The notes beneath the pieces are model-generated. The model was given only the letters and a program-made list of their open reading frames with translations, searched no databases and was not told the origin of the DNA. 64,000 bases of DNA from an uncultured Clostridia bacterium. GTDB lineage: Bacteria; Bacillota; Clostridia; Oscillospirales; Acutalibacteraceae. The stretch is taken from contig CAJFUH010000003.1 of assembly GCA_904420155.1 (NCBI GenBank), forward strand, positions 31,393 to 95,392, written 5' to 3'. Shown in pieces: positions 40,182-48,369 of the stretch. A program made the position numbers and the translations under genes. Each line of letters opens with the position of its first letter. The first letter of the stretch is position 1.

Positions 40182-41657
40182 TTATAAAATAATGCAGATC
40201 AGGCCATTGCAACCTTCGTTGATGATGCGTTCAATGGTCTCTTTGATTTTATTGCGGGCGTCTTCCGGCATCCGGTATAGTTTATTATGCAGCCCTTCAT
40301 TGACCAATTCATGCAGGGATTTGCCGAAAATATTGGATTCCCAAATTTGCGCAGGATTTTCCTCAAATTCCGTCAGCAGGTAGTGTACCAGCTCTTCCGA
40401 CTGCTGTTCCGAACCCACAATCGGAGTAACTTCTGTAGTAATCTTTGTTCTCATCATGTGGATGGATGGAGCCCCTGCTTTGAGCCGGATCCCGAATTTT
40501 CCGCTTTGCTTGATAATTTCCGGTTCTTCCAGAGTCAGCTCGTCGATATCCGGCATAACAATACCGTATCCTGTCTCCATGACATCCTGATATGCCGCGC
40601 TGATCTTATCATATTTTTTCTTCATCTGGGCCAGCTCCAGCATACAATCCAGCAGCCCGCCTTCATCTTCGATTTCAATCCCAGTCTTTTCTCCCAGCAC
40701 TTTATAAAACAGGTTCTGGCGAAGCTTTATGGAAATACGGGCGCATCCCACTCCCAGATCTACTGAAATGGTATTAGCTTCTGTGACATATTCGCACTGA
40801 CTGATTTCTTCGGTAATCGAGGAAATCTGTCCTATTTTGGTGACTTTCTGAGCGGCAGTATGGATTGCCGCATAGACAGCACAGCGAAGCCAATGATCCC
40901 GCTCCAGGGTAGCAATCCAGTGGGGCATTTCCATACGGACTTCCTTGATGGGGAACTCAAACAGCACGCTTGCTAAAATACGTTTGATTTCCGTCTCATC
41001 TAAGTCCATGCAACTTACCGGTACAACGGGTACTCCGTATTTCTGGTTCATCTGGGCTGCCAATGCCTGTGTCTCCTCAGCCATGGGGAACACACTATTG
41101 AGCAAAACCACAAAAGGCTTTTTAATCTCCTTCAGTTCATTGATAACCCTTTCTTCCGCCTCCTCATATTCCTCCCGGGGAAGATCTGTGATACTGCCGT
41201 CTGTGGTCACAACTAGCCCAATAGTGGAGTGGTCTGTAATCACTTTTTTTGTCCCTATTTCCGCCGCCATGTTAAAGGGGATGGGATCCTCAAACCAAGG
41301 GGTCTGCACCATACGGGGCATTTCGTCTTCGATATACCCCAACGCGCTGGGGACAATATATCCCACGCAGTCGATCATACGCACCCGGAATGTGGCATGA
41401 TCCCCTACATTGACCTGAACCGCCTCTTCCGGGATAAACTTAGGTTCTGTGGTCATAATAGTGCGTCCAGCAGCTGACTGGGGTAATTCATCTACAGCTC
41501 GGTTTTGCGCATTGCCATCAATATTGGGAATAACCAAGGTATCCATAAATCGTTTGATAAAGGTGGATTTTCCAGTGCGCACCGGGCCTACCACCCCTAT
41601 GTAAATATCGCCGTTGGTCCGTTGGGAGATATCTTGATAAATGTTCCGTTCTTCCAT
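40182..41657 (-). CDS. spoIVA: Stage IV sporulation protein A
   Basis: ATPase that polymerises on the forespore surface and forms the base of the spore coat. 491 residues, full length. TRAFAC-type GTPase-fold N-terminal domain with Walker A GPVRTGKST (24-32) and DHATFRVRMIDCVGYIVP; the central and C-terminal domains end in the conserved ERIINEGCNGLICIIL, the tail that contacts SpoVM and the membrane in Bacillus. Its interaction partners SipL and SpoVM lie in the next 2.2 kb. Confidence 0.97.
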   Translation of the reverse strand: MEERNIYQDISQRTNGDIYIGVVGPVRTGKSTFIKRFMDTLVIPNIDGNAQNRAVDELPQSAAGRTIMTTEPKFIPEEAVQVNVGDHATFRVRMIDCVGYIVPSALGYIEDEMPRMVQTPWFEDPIPFNMAAEIGTKKVITDHSTIGLVVTTDGSITDLPREEYEEAEERVINELKEIKKPFVVLLNSVFPMAEETQALAAQMNQKYGVPVVPVSCMDLDETEIKRILASVLFEFPIKEVRMEMPHWIATLERDHWLRCAVYAAIHTAAQKVTKIGQISSITEEISQCEYVTEANTISVDLGVGCARISIKLRQNLFYKVLGEKTGIEIEDEGGLLDCMLELAQMKKKYDKISAAYQDVMETGYGIVMPDIDELTLEEPEIIKQSGKFGIRLKAGAPSIHMMRTKITTEVTPIVGSEQQSEELVHYLLTEFEENPAQIWESNIFGKSLHELVNEGLHNKLYRMPEDARNKIKETIERIINEGCNGLICIIL

Positions 41658-41742
41658 CTCTTAGCCGCCCATTTCTCCACGCGAGATAAAATTTTTTATA
41701 ACCAACCGTATTTGCGTGGTAAATAACGGCGGCTTTTCTTTT

Positions 41743-41772
41743 GATATAGAAAGGGATCTGTTCTCTTGTCAA
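41743..41772 (-). promoter_or_regulatory. Candidate promoter of spoIVA
   Basis: Minus strand TTGACA (41767-41772), 18-base spacer, TATATC (41743-41748). It looks like sigma-A, while spoIVA is mother-cell (sigma-E) controlled in known spore formers; no matching sigma-E pair was found in the 136-base gap. Confidence 0.35.
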
Positions 41773-41793
41773 TGGATTCTTAAAAATATTGCG

Positions 41794-43332
41794 TTACGAC
41801 ACGGGAATTAAAAGCATACTTTTATTTGGAATTTCTTCTTCAGTAATATCATTTTCCTGCTGGATAGCCTCCACAGAGGTACAATAGCGGCGGGCAATGT
41901 CCCATATTTTTTCCCCTTCATCAGCATAGTATAAAATAAGGGAAGCAGAACTATCTTTAGCCCGCGGCTTACTTTCATCCGCTGAGACATAACATACGGC
42001 CCTGCAAGTCCTCCGAGAATGAATCACAGCAGATAAGCCCAATTCCGCCCTCACTTCAATGCCGTTGGCCCCTGTAATCCGGTAACTAAGGGAAACCACC
42101 GTCATAGAAGAATCACAAGTTACAGAGTCCGGTTTTCCCGTCCAATCGTGGGCATATTCAAAGTCAATCATTTTTTCGGTATAAATAGGTTCTCCGTCAC
42201 TTCCAATCGCCAGGATACAGGCGTTATATTTTCCCTTGAACAAAATCTGCCCATTTTCCTGCTGCGCTGTAATAGAGCTGATTTCATTCCATACATCGAT
42301 CACCCTGGTAATATTGACGCCCACATCTACTGTATTTTTATGGATATAGGAATCCTTTATGGATTCTAACAGACGGTCGAAATCCAGGTTCTGATAATCT
42401 AAGTTCAAATCATATTCTGTGGAATATGCATCGGTCACAATCTGAATTTCCGTATCCGTATAAGCAATCACACTGGCCGCCAATTTGATATCCACCGCCA
42501 ATAGGGAATCTTCCCCGGAACTGTCGGTCCTTATCTGTACTTCATATCCCAGTACTTCCATTTTGGCATCACACATACTGGTTTCATCCACACCGTCTGC
42601 ATCTACAATCTGGCTGACCGGTACGGAATATTCCATGGTCTCTAGTTCGCCCTCTTCCAGATTGCCCACATACAGAATCTTAAGCAGTACTTCCCCCTTG
42701 AGGATCATCTTATTTGCCACAGTTTTGGTATCCTGCACCAGCGCGGTGACATCCGTACGGATTACGCTTTCCGCCTCCGGTTTCCCCTGCCCAATTTCCA
42801 ATACTTCACTCACAGAAAACACCTGTTGTGCGGTGCTCACTACCCGGCTGGCTGAAATGCTTTGCTTTTTTTGTTGAATTCCTTTTTCTGGAATATCATA
42901 AACGATTGCTTGGTTGGTTTTGCTGACTACTTTGGCACAAATGGAAAACGCCCCATGAATATCCAGCTTGCGTGGGCTGACCGCCCGACAATTGATATAA
43001 TCTACTCTCGCCTTAGTAAATACCACTGGATTTTGGGGAGTATCCTTTAGATGAAAAGAAATAGAAAAAGGGTCGGAATGTTCGCAACAGCGCACTTTTC
43101 TTTTTTCTTCATCCAAATAAAGCAATTTTACATTGGATATCCCTTCTACTTCCAAGCGGTCCCCCGATATATTCCGCATGGTAATCCGTGGATATACCTG
43201 GCACTTTAAAATACGTTGGATGTCCGGACAGTAATCCGGTAAACTAAAATCCAAATCTACCGGCTGCTCCTGGCATTCCTCGAAAACGGTTTTTCCGATT
43301 GCGAGTTCCTCCTGGCTGACATTATAATCCAT
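41794..43332 (-). CDS. sipL: DUF3794 and LysM protein, SipL-like
   Basis: About 512 residues. Tandem DUF3794 (SPOCS) modules (about 1-460; opening with VSQEELAIGKTVFEECQEQPV and VDLDFSLPDYCPDIQRILKC) and a C-terminal LysM domain (about 465-510; ADEGEKIWDIARRYCTS). In Clostridioides difficile SipL binds SpoIVA through its LysM domain and encases the forespore, replacing SpoVID. Start at ATG 43330-43332 behind GGAGAG; an ATG at 43368 lacks a ribosome site. CATACATA at 43411-43418 could be a sigma-E -10, but the -35 is poor. Directly upstream of spoIVA. Confidence 0.92.
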   Translation of the reverse strand: MDYNVSQEELAIGKTVFEECQEQPVDLDFSLPDYCPDIQRILKCQVYPRITMRNISGDRLEVEGISNVKLLYLDEEKRKVRCCEHSDPFSISFHLKDTPQNPVVFTKARVDYINCRAVSPRKLDIHGAFSICAKVVSKTNQAIVYDIPEKGIQQKKQSISASRVVSTAQQVFSVSEVLEIGQGKPEAESVIRTDVTALVQDTKTVANKMILKGEVLLKILYVGNLEEGELETMEYSVPVSQIVDADGVDETSMCDAKMEVLGYEVQIRTDSSGEDSLLAVDIKLAASVIAYTDTEIQIVTDAYSTEYDLNLDYQNLDFDRLLESIKDSYIHKNTVDVGVNITRVIDVWNEISSITAQQENGQILFKGKYNACILAIGSDGEPIYTEKMIDFEYAHDWTGKPDSVTCDSSMTVVSLSYRITGANGIEVRAELGLSAVIHSRRTCRAVCYVSADESKPRAKDSSASLILYYADEGEKIWDIARRYCTSVEAIQQENDITEEEIPNKSMLLIPVS

Positions 43333-43510
43333 AAAGGTGATCTCTCCTTTTTGTTTTTCTGATTTCATGTGTATTCCAGCGCTGTCCTATTTATACCTTC
43401 TTTGAAAAAATCTATGTATGTTATCCGCAACAATTCTAAAAATTTTTTATCTTCTTGACCTCCATAAACCCTTCTTTTCCCTCCGGTCAACCTTTTTCCT
43501 TACACCCGGA

Positions 43511-43548
43511 TAAAAAGAAGAACCGGCCGTTAACGGCCGGTTCTTCTT
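43511..43548 (-). terminator. Terminator downstream of spoVM
   Basis: A perfect palindrome spans 43516-43547 (16-base arms around AACCGGCCGTTAACGGCCGG), followed on the minus strand by TTTTTA. It separates spoVM from sipL. Confidence 0.85.
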
Positions 43549-43559
43549 CTACCATCGCT

Positions 43560-43646
43560 CTATTGAATGACTTCTTTTTTAATTCCAAAAATTTTTCTTA
43601 GGAAAAAACCAAGCATTTTGGGGCTCTTAACAACAACAACTTTCAT
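43560..43646 (-). CDS. spoVM: Stage V sporulation protein M, tiny amphipathic peptide
   Basis: 28 codons, ATG 43644-43646 to TAG 43560-43562, with a perfect AGGAGG eight bases upstream (43655-43660). The peptide opens MKVVVVKSPKMLGFFLRK and ends IFGIKKEVIQ. It matches SpoVM in length and layout: short polar-hydrophobic N-terminus, the KxPKxLG turn with the functionally important proline (P9 in Bacillus and here), and an amphipathic basic helix ending in Lys-Lys-Glu. SpoVM marks the convex forespore membrane and recruits SpoIVA. It lies between thiN and sipL-spoIVA; in Bacillus spoVM also neighbours thiN. Too short for usual gene callers. Confidence 0.9.
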   Translation of the reverse strand: MKVVVVKSPKMLGFFLRKIFGIKKEVIQ

Positions 43647-43667
43647 AACATAGGCCTCCTGTTCTAA

Positions 43668-43817
43668 TTAACACTTAATAAGTGATATAGATAACAAGAC
43701 AACAATTAGAGCGATTATTCCCAAAATAAACCGTATGGGAAAAAAGAACGAGCAAGTCAATCCCAGGCCAAATACAAGGGCATAAATTCCTTGCTGATGA
43801 TAGGTAGTTTTGCTCAT
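43668..43817 (-). CDS. Small two-helix membrane protein upstream of spoVM
   Basis: 49 codons, ATG 43815-43817 to TAA 43668-43670. GGTGAG sits seven to eight bases before the start. The protein begins MSKTTYHQQGIYALVFGLG and is almost entirely hydrophobic after residue 10, giving two membrane segments (about 10-27 and 28-46) hinged at PIR, ending in SLIKC. Only 21 bases separate its stop from the spoVM start and spoVM's ribosome site begins eight bases after its stop, so the two are one transcript. I recognise no family. Context suggests a forespore or mother-cell membrane role; this is inference. Confidence 0.65.
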   Translation of the reverse strand: MSKTTYHQQGIYALVFGLGLTCSFFFPIRFILGIIALIVVLLSISLIKC

Positions 43818-43878
43818 GAATGTCTCACCGCCATTTCGATAAGTAAGAGACCGGAGACTGTATTCTCATGTCTTTATT

Positions 43879-43906
43879 CCAGTATATACAAATTTCAAAA
43901 ATATGT
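43879..43906 (-). promoter_or_regulatory. Weak sigma-E-like promoter of the small gene-spoVM unit
   Basis: Minus strand ACATATT (43900-43906; six of seven to KMATATT), 13-base spacer, TATACTGG (43879-43886; only the ATAC core of CATACAMT). Suggestive because spoVM is a sigma-E gene. Confidence 0.3.
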
Positions 43907-43934
43907 GAAAAAGAAAATCTTTTCTTTCCCAGAA

Positions 43935-43979
43935 ACAAAAAACAGGCTATTAAACAACAGTCCTGTTGTTAATAGCCTG
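43935..43979 (-). terminator. Terminator downstream of thiN
   Basis: Long stem CAGGCTATTAA...CAACAG (43943-43960) with 43963-43979, one bulged base, two-base loop, then a T-run on the minus strand. It ends the long yicC-to-thiN operon. Confidence 0.85.
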
Positions 43980-44025
43980 ATCCAAAATATAAAAGCTCTG
44001 CCGTTGGAATCAACTGTCGTCCATT

Positions 44026-44655
44026 TTATTGCAGTCGAGAAAGGATCACTAAAACCGGCCCCTGGTGCACGGTTATTACAGCAGTATCATGTATTACCTG
44101 ATTGCTCACACCTATCGGTTCTTCTGCAGAAAGGATACCGTGCTCCAAAGGATATGCAAGACCCTGATAGCTGACACAACACCGGACACAACCATAAGGA
44201 AATACAGAAACCGCTGTTCCTTTATCTGCTTTCACTTTCCACATTCCAGATACCGCCACAAATGCTTGATTTTGTGAATCTGCAAGAAGATTTTTGGCTC
44301 CTCGATTGGCTAAATAGAGCAATACCCCAAAATTTCCGTAAGTATGATCCAGCCTTCCCCCCGTCGCGCCTAGAATCAAAAAATCATCAAATCCTCGGCG
44401 AAGACCTTCTTTGACACAAAACATCAAATCTGTATCATCTTTACAAACGGGTAACCGGATCACTTGGGCCTCTTCCGGAGGCCTCCCTATACAGGAATCA
44501 AAGTCCCCCGCCACCAAATGAGGGATTACTCCCAGCCGAGCGGCTGTATCTAAGCCGCCGTCAGCACATAGGATGGTATCCCCTTCCCGCAGATACTCTT
44601 TCAGTACTTCTACGTGCTCTACCGGGGCGGAACCTATAATCACACAACGGCTCAT
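44026..44655 (-). CDS. thiN: Thiamine diphosphokinase
   Basis: Converts thiamine to thiamine diphosphate. About 209 residues with the TPK catalytic part CADGGLDTAARLGVIPHLVAGDFDS (about 30-55), KDDTDLMFCVKEGL and ILGATGGRLDHTYGN, then the C-terminal vitamin B1-binding domain. The ATG at 44653-44655 overlaps the rsgA stop (ATGA), preferred over a GTG at 44667. Last gene of the operon before the terminator. No TPP riboswitch is near. Confidence 0.94.
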   Translation of the reverse strand: MSRCVIIGSAPVEHVEVLKEYLREGDTILCADGGLDTAARLGVIPHLVAGDFDSCIGRPPEEAQVIRLPVCKDDTDLMFCVKEGLRRGFDDFLILGATGGRLDHTYGNFGVLLYLANRGAKNLLADSQNQAFVAVSGMWKVKADKGTAVSVFPYGCVRCCVSYQGLAYPLEHGILSAEEPIGVSNQVIHDTAVITVHQGPVLVILSRLQ

Positions 44656-45542
44656 TTCTTTTCCCACTCTTTCCGATCCTTAATCTCCTGATACATCGCC
44701 ACGTAACTATTATGGCGGGACGGATGGATATCCCCTCTTTCTACCGCCGCCAAGACAGCGCACCCTTTCTCACAAATATGGGCACAGGAAGTAAATTGGC
44801 AATGGTGTAAAAAGGGAATAAATTCCGGGAAAGCATAGGGCAAGGATTCTTTTTCAATTTGTTCATATCGCTCAATATCCACTGTAGAAAAGCCAGGAGT
44901 ATCCGCTACATATCCTCCCTCCGGCAATGCAAACAGCTCTACTTGCCGGGTGGTATGTCTTCCGCGTCCTAACTTTTGACTAATCTGACCCGTGGCCAAT
45001 TGAAAATGAGGGGCGATACAATTGAGCAACGAGGATTTTCCCACTCCGGAATTGCCGGTAAAAGCGCTCATTTTTCCTGCTAAGGCAGAGCGGATATCTT
45101 CAATTCCTTCTCCCGTCTTAGTAGAAAACACTATGGTATCAATCCCGGATTTTTCATAAATAGAAACAAGTTCGCCGCTGTCTCTTAGATCCGCCTTGGA
45201 GATAACCAGCAAAGGATGGATCTGTTTATCCACTGCCAAGGCCAGCATCTTATCAATCACCAAAGGATTGGGGGAAGGTTCACAGGTAGAGGCTACGATC
45301 ACCAGTTGATCGAGATTGGCAACAGGCGGACGGACGAATTGATTTTTTCTGGGTTTGATTTCCTCAATGGCCCCTGTCCCGTCCCCGGAAAGGGAAATCT
45401 CCACCTGATCTCCAACACAAGGGGACATGCCCCGCTTTCGAAATACTCCACGCGCTTTACATTCATACACCGCATCGGCGGCTTCCACATAATAGAAGCC
45501 GCCGATGCCTTTTATAATCATTCCTGTCATTCGATTCCCCAT
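44652..45542 (-). CDS. rsgA: Ribosome small-subunit-dependent GTPase A
   Basis: Circularly permuted GTPase for late 30S assembly. 296 residues: OB fold (about 8-65), GTPase motifs in permuted order with SKAD (about 115) before the P-loop GNSGVGKS (163-170) and DTPGFS, then a zinc-binding C-terminal domain (HHCQFTSCAHICEKGC region). ATG 45542 has GAGGG four to five bases upstream; ATG 45530, behind GGGG, is an alternative. Confidence 0.95.
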   Translation of the reverse strand: MGNRMTGMIIKGIGGFYYVEAADAVYECKARGVFRKRGMSPCVGDQVEISLSGDGTGAIEEIKPRKNQFVRPPVANLDQLVIVASTCEPSPNPLVIDKMLALAVDKQIHPLLVISKADLRDSGELVSIYEKSGIDTIVFSTKTGEGIEDIRSALAGKMSAFTGNSGVGKSSLLNCIAPHFQLATGQISQKLGRGRHTTRQVELFALPEGGYVADTPGFSTVDIERYEQIEKESLPYAFPEFIPFLHHCQFTSCAHICEKGCAVLAAVERGDIHPSRHNSYVAMYQEIKDRKEWEKK

Positions 45543-45548
45543 AATCCC

Positions 45549-47618
45549 TCAATCCTCTTCGCGGCCGGAAGAATTCTCTTGAGACGAGGAACTAGTAGCA
45601 TTGTCTCCTCCCGAAGGAGAAGGATGAGAGGAACTAGAAGAACCACTGTCTAAATGGAAATTGGGATTTTGCCTGGAATCCACAATCTCTCCAGAATCGA
45701 AATCAACGGTATAAGACCAATATTCCTGTCCTTCAATCTTGATCACTACATTTTTTTTGCCGCTTCTTCCTGTTACTTTGACAGTTTCCACATCCTTATA
45801 CTTCGGAACCAGCATTTTTGCCGGACGGGCCTCCCCGTCTACTATCACTACAAAACTCACTTCATAGTCGATTTCCGTAGGAAGCTGGACATGGATTTCT
45901 TTTTCGATTTCAGGTTTGTTCCCGCTGCTGATGGTCAGCTGTACCGTTGTTCCCTCTTCTACTTCTACAAACTCCATAGGATCACATTCCAGTACCGTGT
46001 CCTTTGGTTTATCGCTGTCTTTACGGATGGGATCATTGGCCACTTTCAAGCCTGCGGCAATAATTTTTTTCTTGGCTTCTTCGTAAGAATCATTGATAAC
46101 CTGAGGTACCTTTACTGTTTTTTCCGAGGGACCCTGGCTGACATAGATAGTTACCTTGGTATTGATATTGACGGTGCTTTCTGGTTCCGGATTGGTTGTG
46201 ATAACTACGCCTGCCGCTGTATTATCATTGGCGATGCGTTCCACTTCCGGTTCCAAATCTGCGTCCTTAATCATATTGACGGCCTCTTCCTCCGTCCGGG
46301 AGGTAACATCAGGCACCTGAGTGGTCACCTCGTTGCTATTTACCGTCAAAATCACCTTAGCGTTTTCCTTATACTTTTTCGTAGAGGACTGCGGATCCTG
46401 GGCAAGGATCATCCCTTCGGGTTTGGTTTCATCGTGATCCAGCTGTTTTTCAAACTGGAACTTATATTCCTCATTATTCACCACATCATCATACATTAAG
46501 CCCACAAAGTTGGGGATTTCCGTATCCCCCACAGTCTCTGTCTGACAGGAACGGGTAAATCCGATAATGAGCAGGATAATAGCTACCAAAACTACGGCAA
46601 TTCCCACCCCCGCCAAAATATGCACCACTGGAGATTTCGTCGGCTTAGCCGCCGCCTCCTCTTCTTCATAGGCATAATTATCATCGTATCCAGACTCCGG
46701 CATAGGGACCATAGATTTGACATTGTCAATGGCATCGATATACTTCGTAGGTTTTTCGTCAACAAAATATTTATACTGAAAACGGATGGTAGGATTGCGG
46801 CGGAATTGTTCAATAGCGTTGAGCATCTCTGCGGCAGACTGATAGCGTTGGGATGTTTCCTTACGCATAGCCTTGAGTGTAATCTCTTCCAGTCCTTCCG
46901 GGATAGAAGGGTTGATCTCCCTGGGAGGCTTAGGTTCCGACTGCAACTGCATGATGGCTACAGAAACCGCGTTATCCGCCTCAAAAGGCAGTTTCCCAGT
47001 GAGCATTTCATAAAGCATAACGCCCACCGAATAGATATCGGCCCTTTCATCGGTAATATCGCCACGGGCCTGTTCCGGCGCAATGTAATGCACCGAGCCA
47101 ATGGCTTTCTCTGTCATAGTCCGGGTCTCATTGCGAGAAAAACGGGCAATCCCAAAATCAGTCACCTTGATTGTGCCGTCCTGAAGAAGCATAATATTTT
47201 GAGGCTTGATATCCCTGTGTACAATTCCCTTTTCATGGGCGTGCTGCAAAGCCCTAAGAATCTGAACGGTAAAATGTACCGCTTCCTTCCATTTTACCAC
47301 TTTTTGCTGATCCAAATATTCTTTTAAGGTAATGCCATCAATATATTCCATCACAATATATTGAATCCGGTCTCCAAAGCTTACGTCGTACACTTTAACA
47401 ATATTGGGATGAGAAAGGACGGCAATTGCTTTAGATTCATTTTTAAACCGGCGGATAAACTCCTCATTGCCCAAAAACTCATCCTTTAATATTTTAATTG
47501 CAACTGTACGGTCATCAATGGTATCATAGGCGCGATAAACGACCGCCATGCCCCCCATGCCGATCATCTCGTGTATCTCATAGCGTCCATCCAGTTTTTT
47601 TCCTGTATAACGATCCAT
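45549..47618 (-). CDS. prkC: PASTA-domain Ser/Thr protein kinase PrkC
   Basis: Membrane kinase that senses peptidoglycan fragments. About 689 residues: Hanks kinase domain (about 1-265, with glycine loop MIGMGGMAVVYRA, HRDIKPQN and DFGIARFSR), juxtamembrane region, one membrane helix (about 333-355), three PASTA domains (about 365-575), then a Ser-rich C-terminal tail after an Ig-like segment. Start at ATG 47616-47618 (MDRYTGKKLDGRYEI), behind GGAGTGG; the upstream in-frame ATG is less likely. Pairs with PrpC. In Bacillus PrkC triggers spore germination in response to muropeptides. Confidence 0.95.
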   Translation of the reverse strand: MDRYTGKKLDGRYEIHEMIGMGGMAVVYRAYDTIDDRTVAIKILKDEFLGNEEFIRRFKNESKAIAVLSHPNIVKVYDVSFGDRIQYIVMEYIDGITLKEYLDQQKVVKWKEAVHFTVQILRALQHAHEKGIVHRDIKPQNIMLLQDGTIKVTDFGIARFSRNETRTMTEKAIGSVHYIAPEQARGDITDERADIYSVGVMLYEMLTGKLPFEADNAVSVAIMQLQSEPKPPREINPSIPEGLEEITLKAMRKETSQRYQSAAEMLNAIEQFRRNPTIRFQYKYFVDEKPTKYIDAIDNVKSMVPMPESGYDDNYAYEEEEAAAKPTKSPVVHILAGVGIAVVLVAIILLIIGFTRSCQTETVGDTEIPNFVGLMYDDVVNNEEYKFQFEKQLDHDETKPEGMILAQDPQSSTKKYKENAKVILTVNSNEVTTQVPDVTSRTEEEAVNMIKDADLEPEVERIANDNTAAGVVITTNPEPESTVNINTKVTIYVSQGPSEKTVKVPQVINDSYEEAKKKIIAAGLKVANDPIRKDSDKPKDTVLECDPMEFVEVEEGTTVQLTISSGNKPEIEKEIHVQLPTEIDYEVSFVVIVDGEARPAKMLVPKYKDVETVKVTGRSGKKNVVIKIEGQEYWSYTVDFDSGEIVDSRQNPNFHLDSGSSSSSHPSPSGGDNATSSSSQENSSGREED

Positions 47619-47637
47619 GTGACATTCCACTCCTATC

Positions 47638-48369
47638 TCATTCGTTGCCAATTACGACGGCTGTGATATTATCCCTGCCGCCCATCTGCTTAGAGCGCTC
47701 TACCAATTGTTCTACCAACTGCTCCAAATCCAGTTCCAACGACATGCTATAAATGGTTTTCGGGTCAAGATAATTAGAAAGGCCATCGGTACATAACAGT
47801 AAGATATCCTGCTGAGAAAACGGCAGTTCATGATAATCCACATTTACATCCGGGCCTATTCCCAGAGCACGTGTAATAATATTTTTTCTGGGATGAAATC
47901 TCGCCTGATCAGCGGTAATTTCCCCCCGATCCACCATCTCCTGTACCATGGAATGGTCTTTTGTCACCTGCATAATCCCCTGGGGAGACAAAAGATACGC
48001 TCGGCTATCTCCCACGTGGGCAATATGCAAGGTTTGATCTGCAATCATAGCTAACACCACAGTAGTCCCCATTCCGCTAAGCTGAGGTTCCTTCTGCGCA
48101 TACTCATAGATGGCAGTATTTGCATTGAGCACTGCCGGTATTAAAAGGTCTTTAATCGCTTGGCTGTCAAGGCGATCCCGACAAGAAGAAGTCAGCTGAT
48201 GGGTAATCTGTTCCACTGCCGTTTGACTGGCCACATTTCCCCCATTAGCACCTCCCATACCGTCACAGACCACAGCCCATGCAATATCTTTGGAATAAGA
48301 ACCCTTTTGAAAGGCATCCTGATTAGAATGCCTCACCAGACCAATATCCGTCTTACCGAATATTCTCAA
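47638..48369 (-). CDS. prpC: PP2C-type Ser/Thr phosphatase PrpC
   Basis: Reverses PrkC phosphorylation. About 243 residues, PPM fold: IGLVRHSNQD, VCDGMGGANGGNVAS (metal-binding DGMGG), HVGDSRAYLL and LCTDGLSNYL near the end. Start is TTG 48367-48369, with AGGAGGAG six bases upstream; an ATG at 48423 falls inside rlmN far from any ribosome site. The gene overlaps the rlmN end by 17 bases. Confidence 0.94.
   Translation of the reverse strand: MRIFGKTDIGLVRHSNQDAFQKGSYSKDIAWAVVCDGMGGANGGNVASQTAVEQITHQLTSSCRDRLDSQAIKDLLIPAVLNANTAIYEYAQKEPQLSGMGTTVVLAMIADQTLHIAHVGDSRAYLLSPQGIMQVTKDHSMVQEMVDRGEITADQARFHPRKNIITRALGIGPDVNVDYHELPFSQQDILLLCTDGLSNYLDPKTIYSMSLELDLEQLVEQLVERSKQMGGRDNITAVVIGNE

Noticed and set aside
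44026..44667. TPP riboswitch controlling thiN
   Set aside because: thiN is internal to a long operon with no leader; no THI-box-like sequence was seen.
45654..46499. 281-codon plus-strand open frame antisense to prkC
   Set aside because: Antisense to PASTA domains, composition rich in Phe/His/Arg as expected for a shadow; no start signals.
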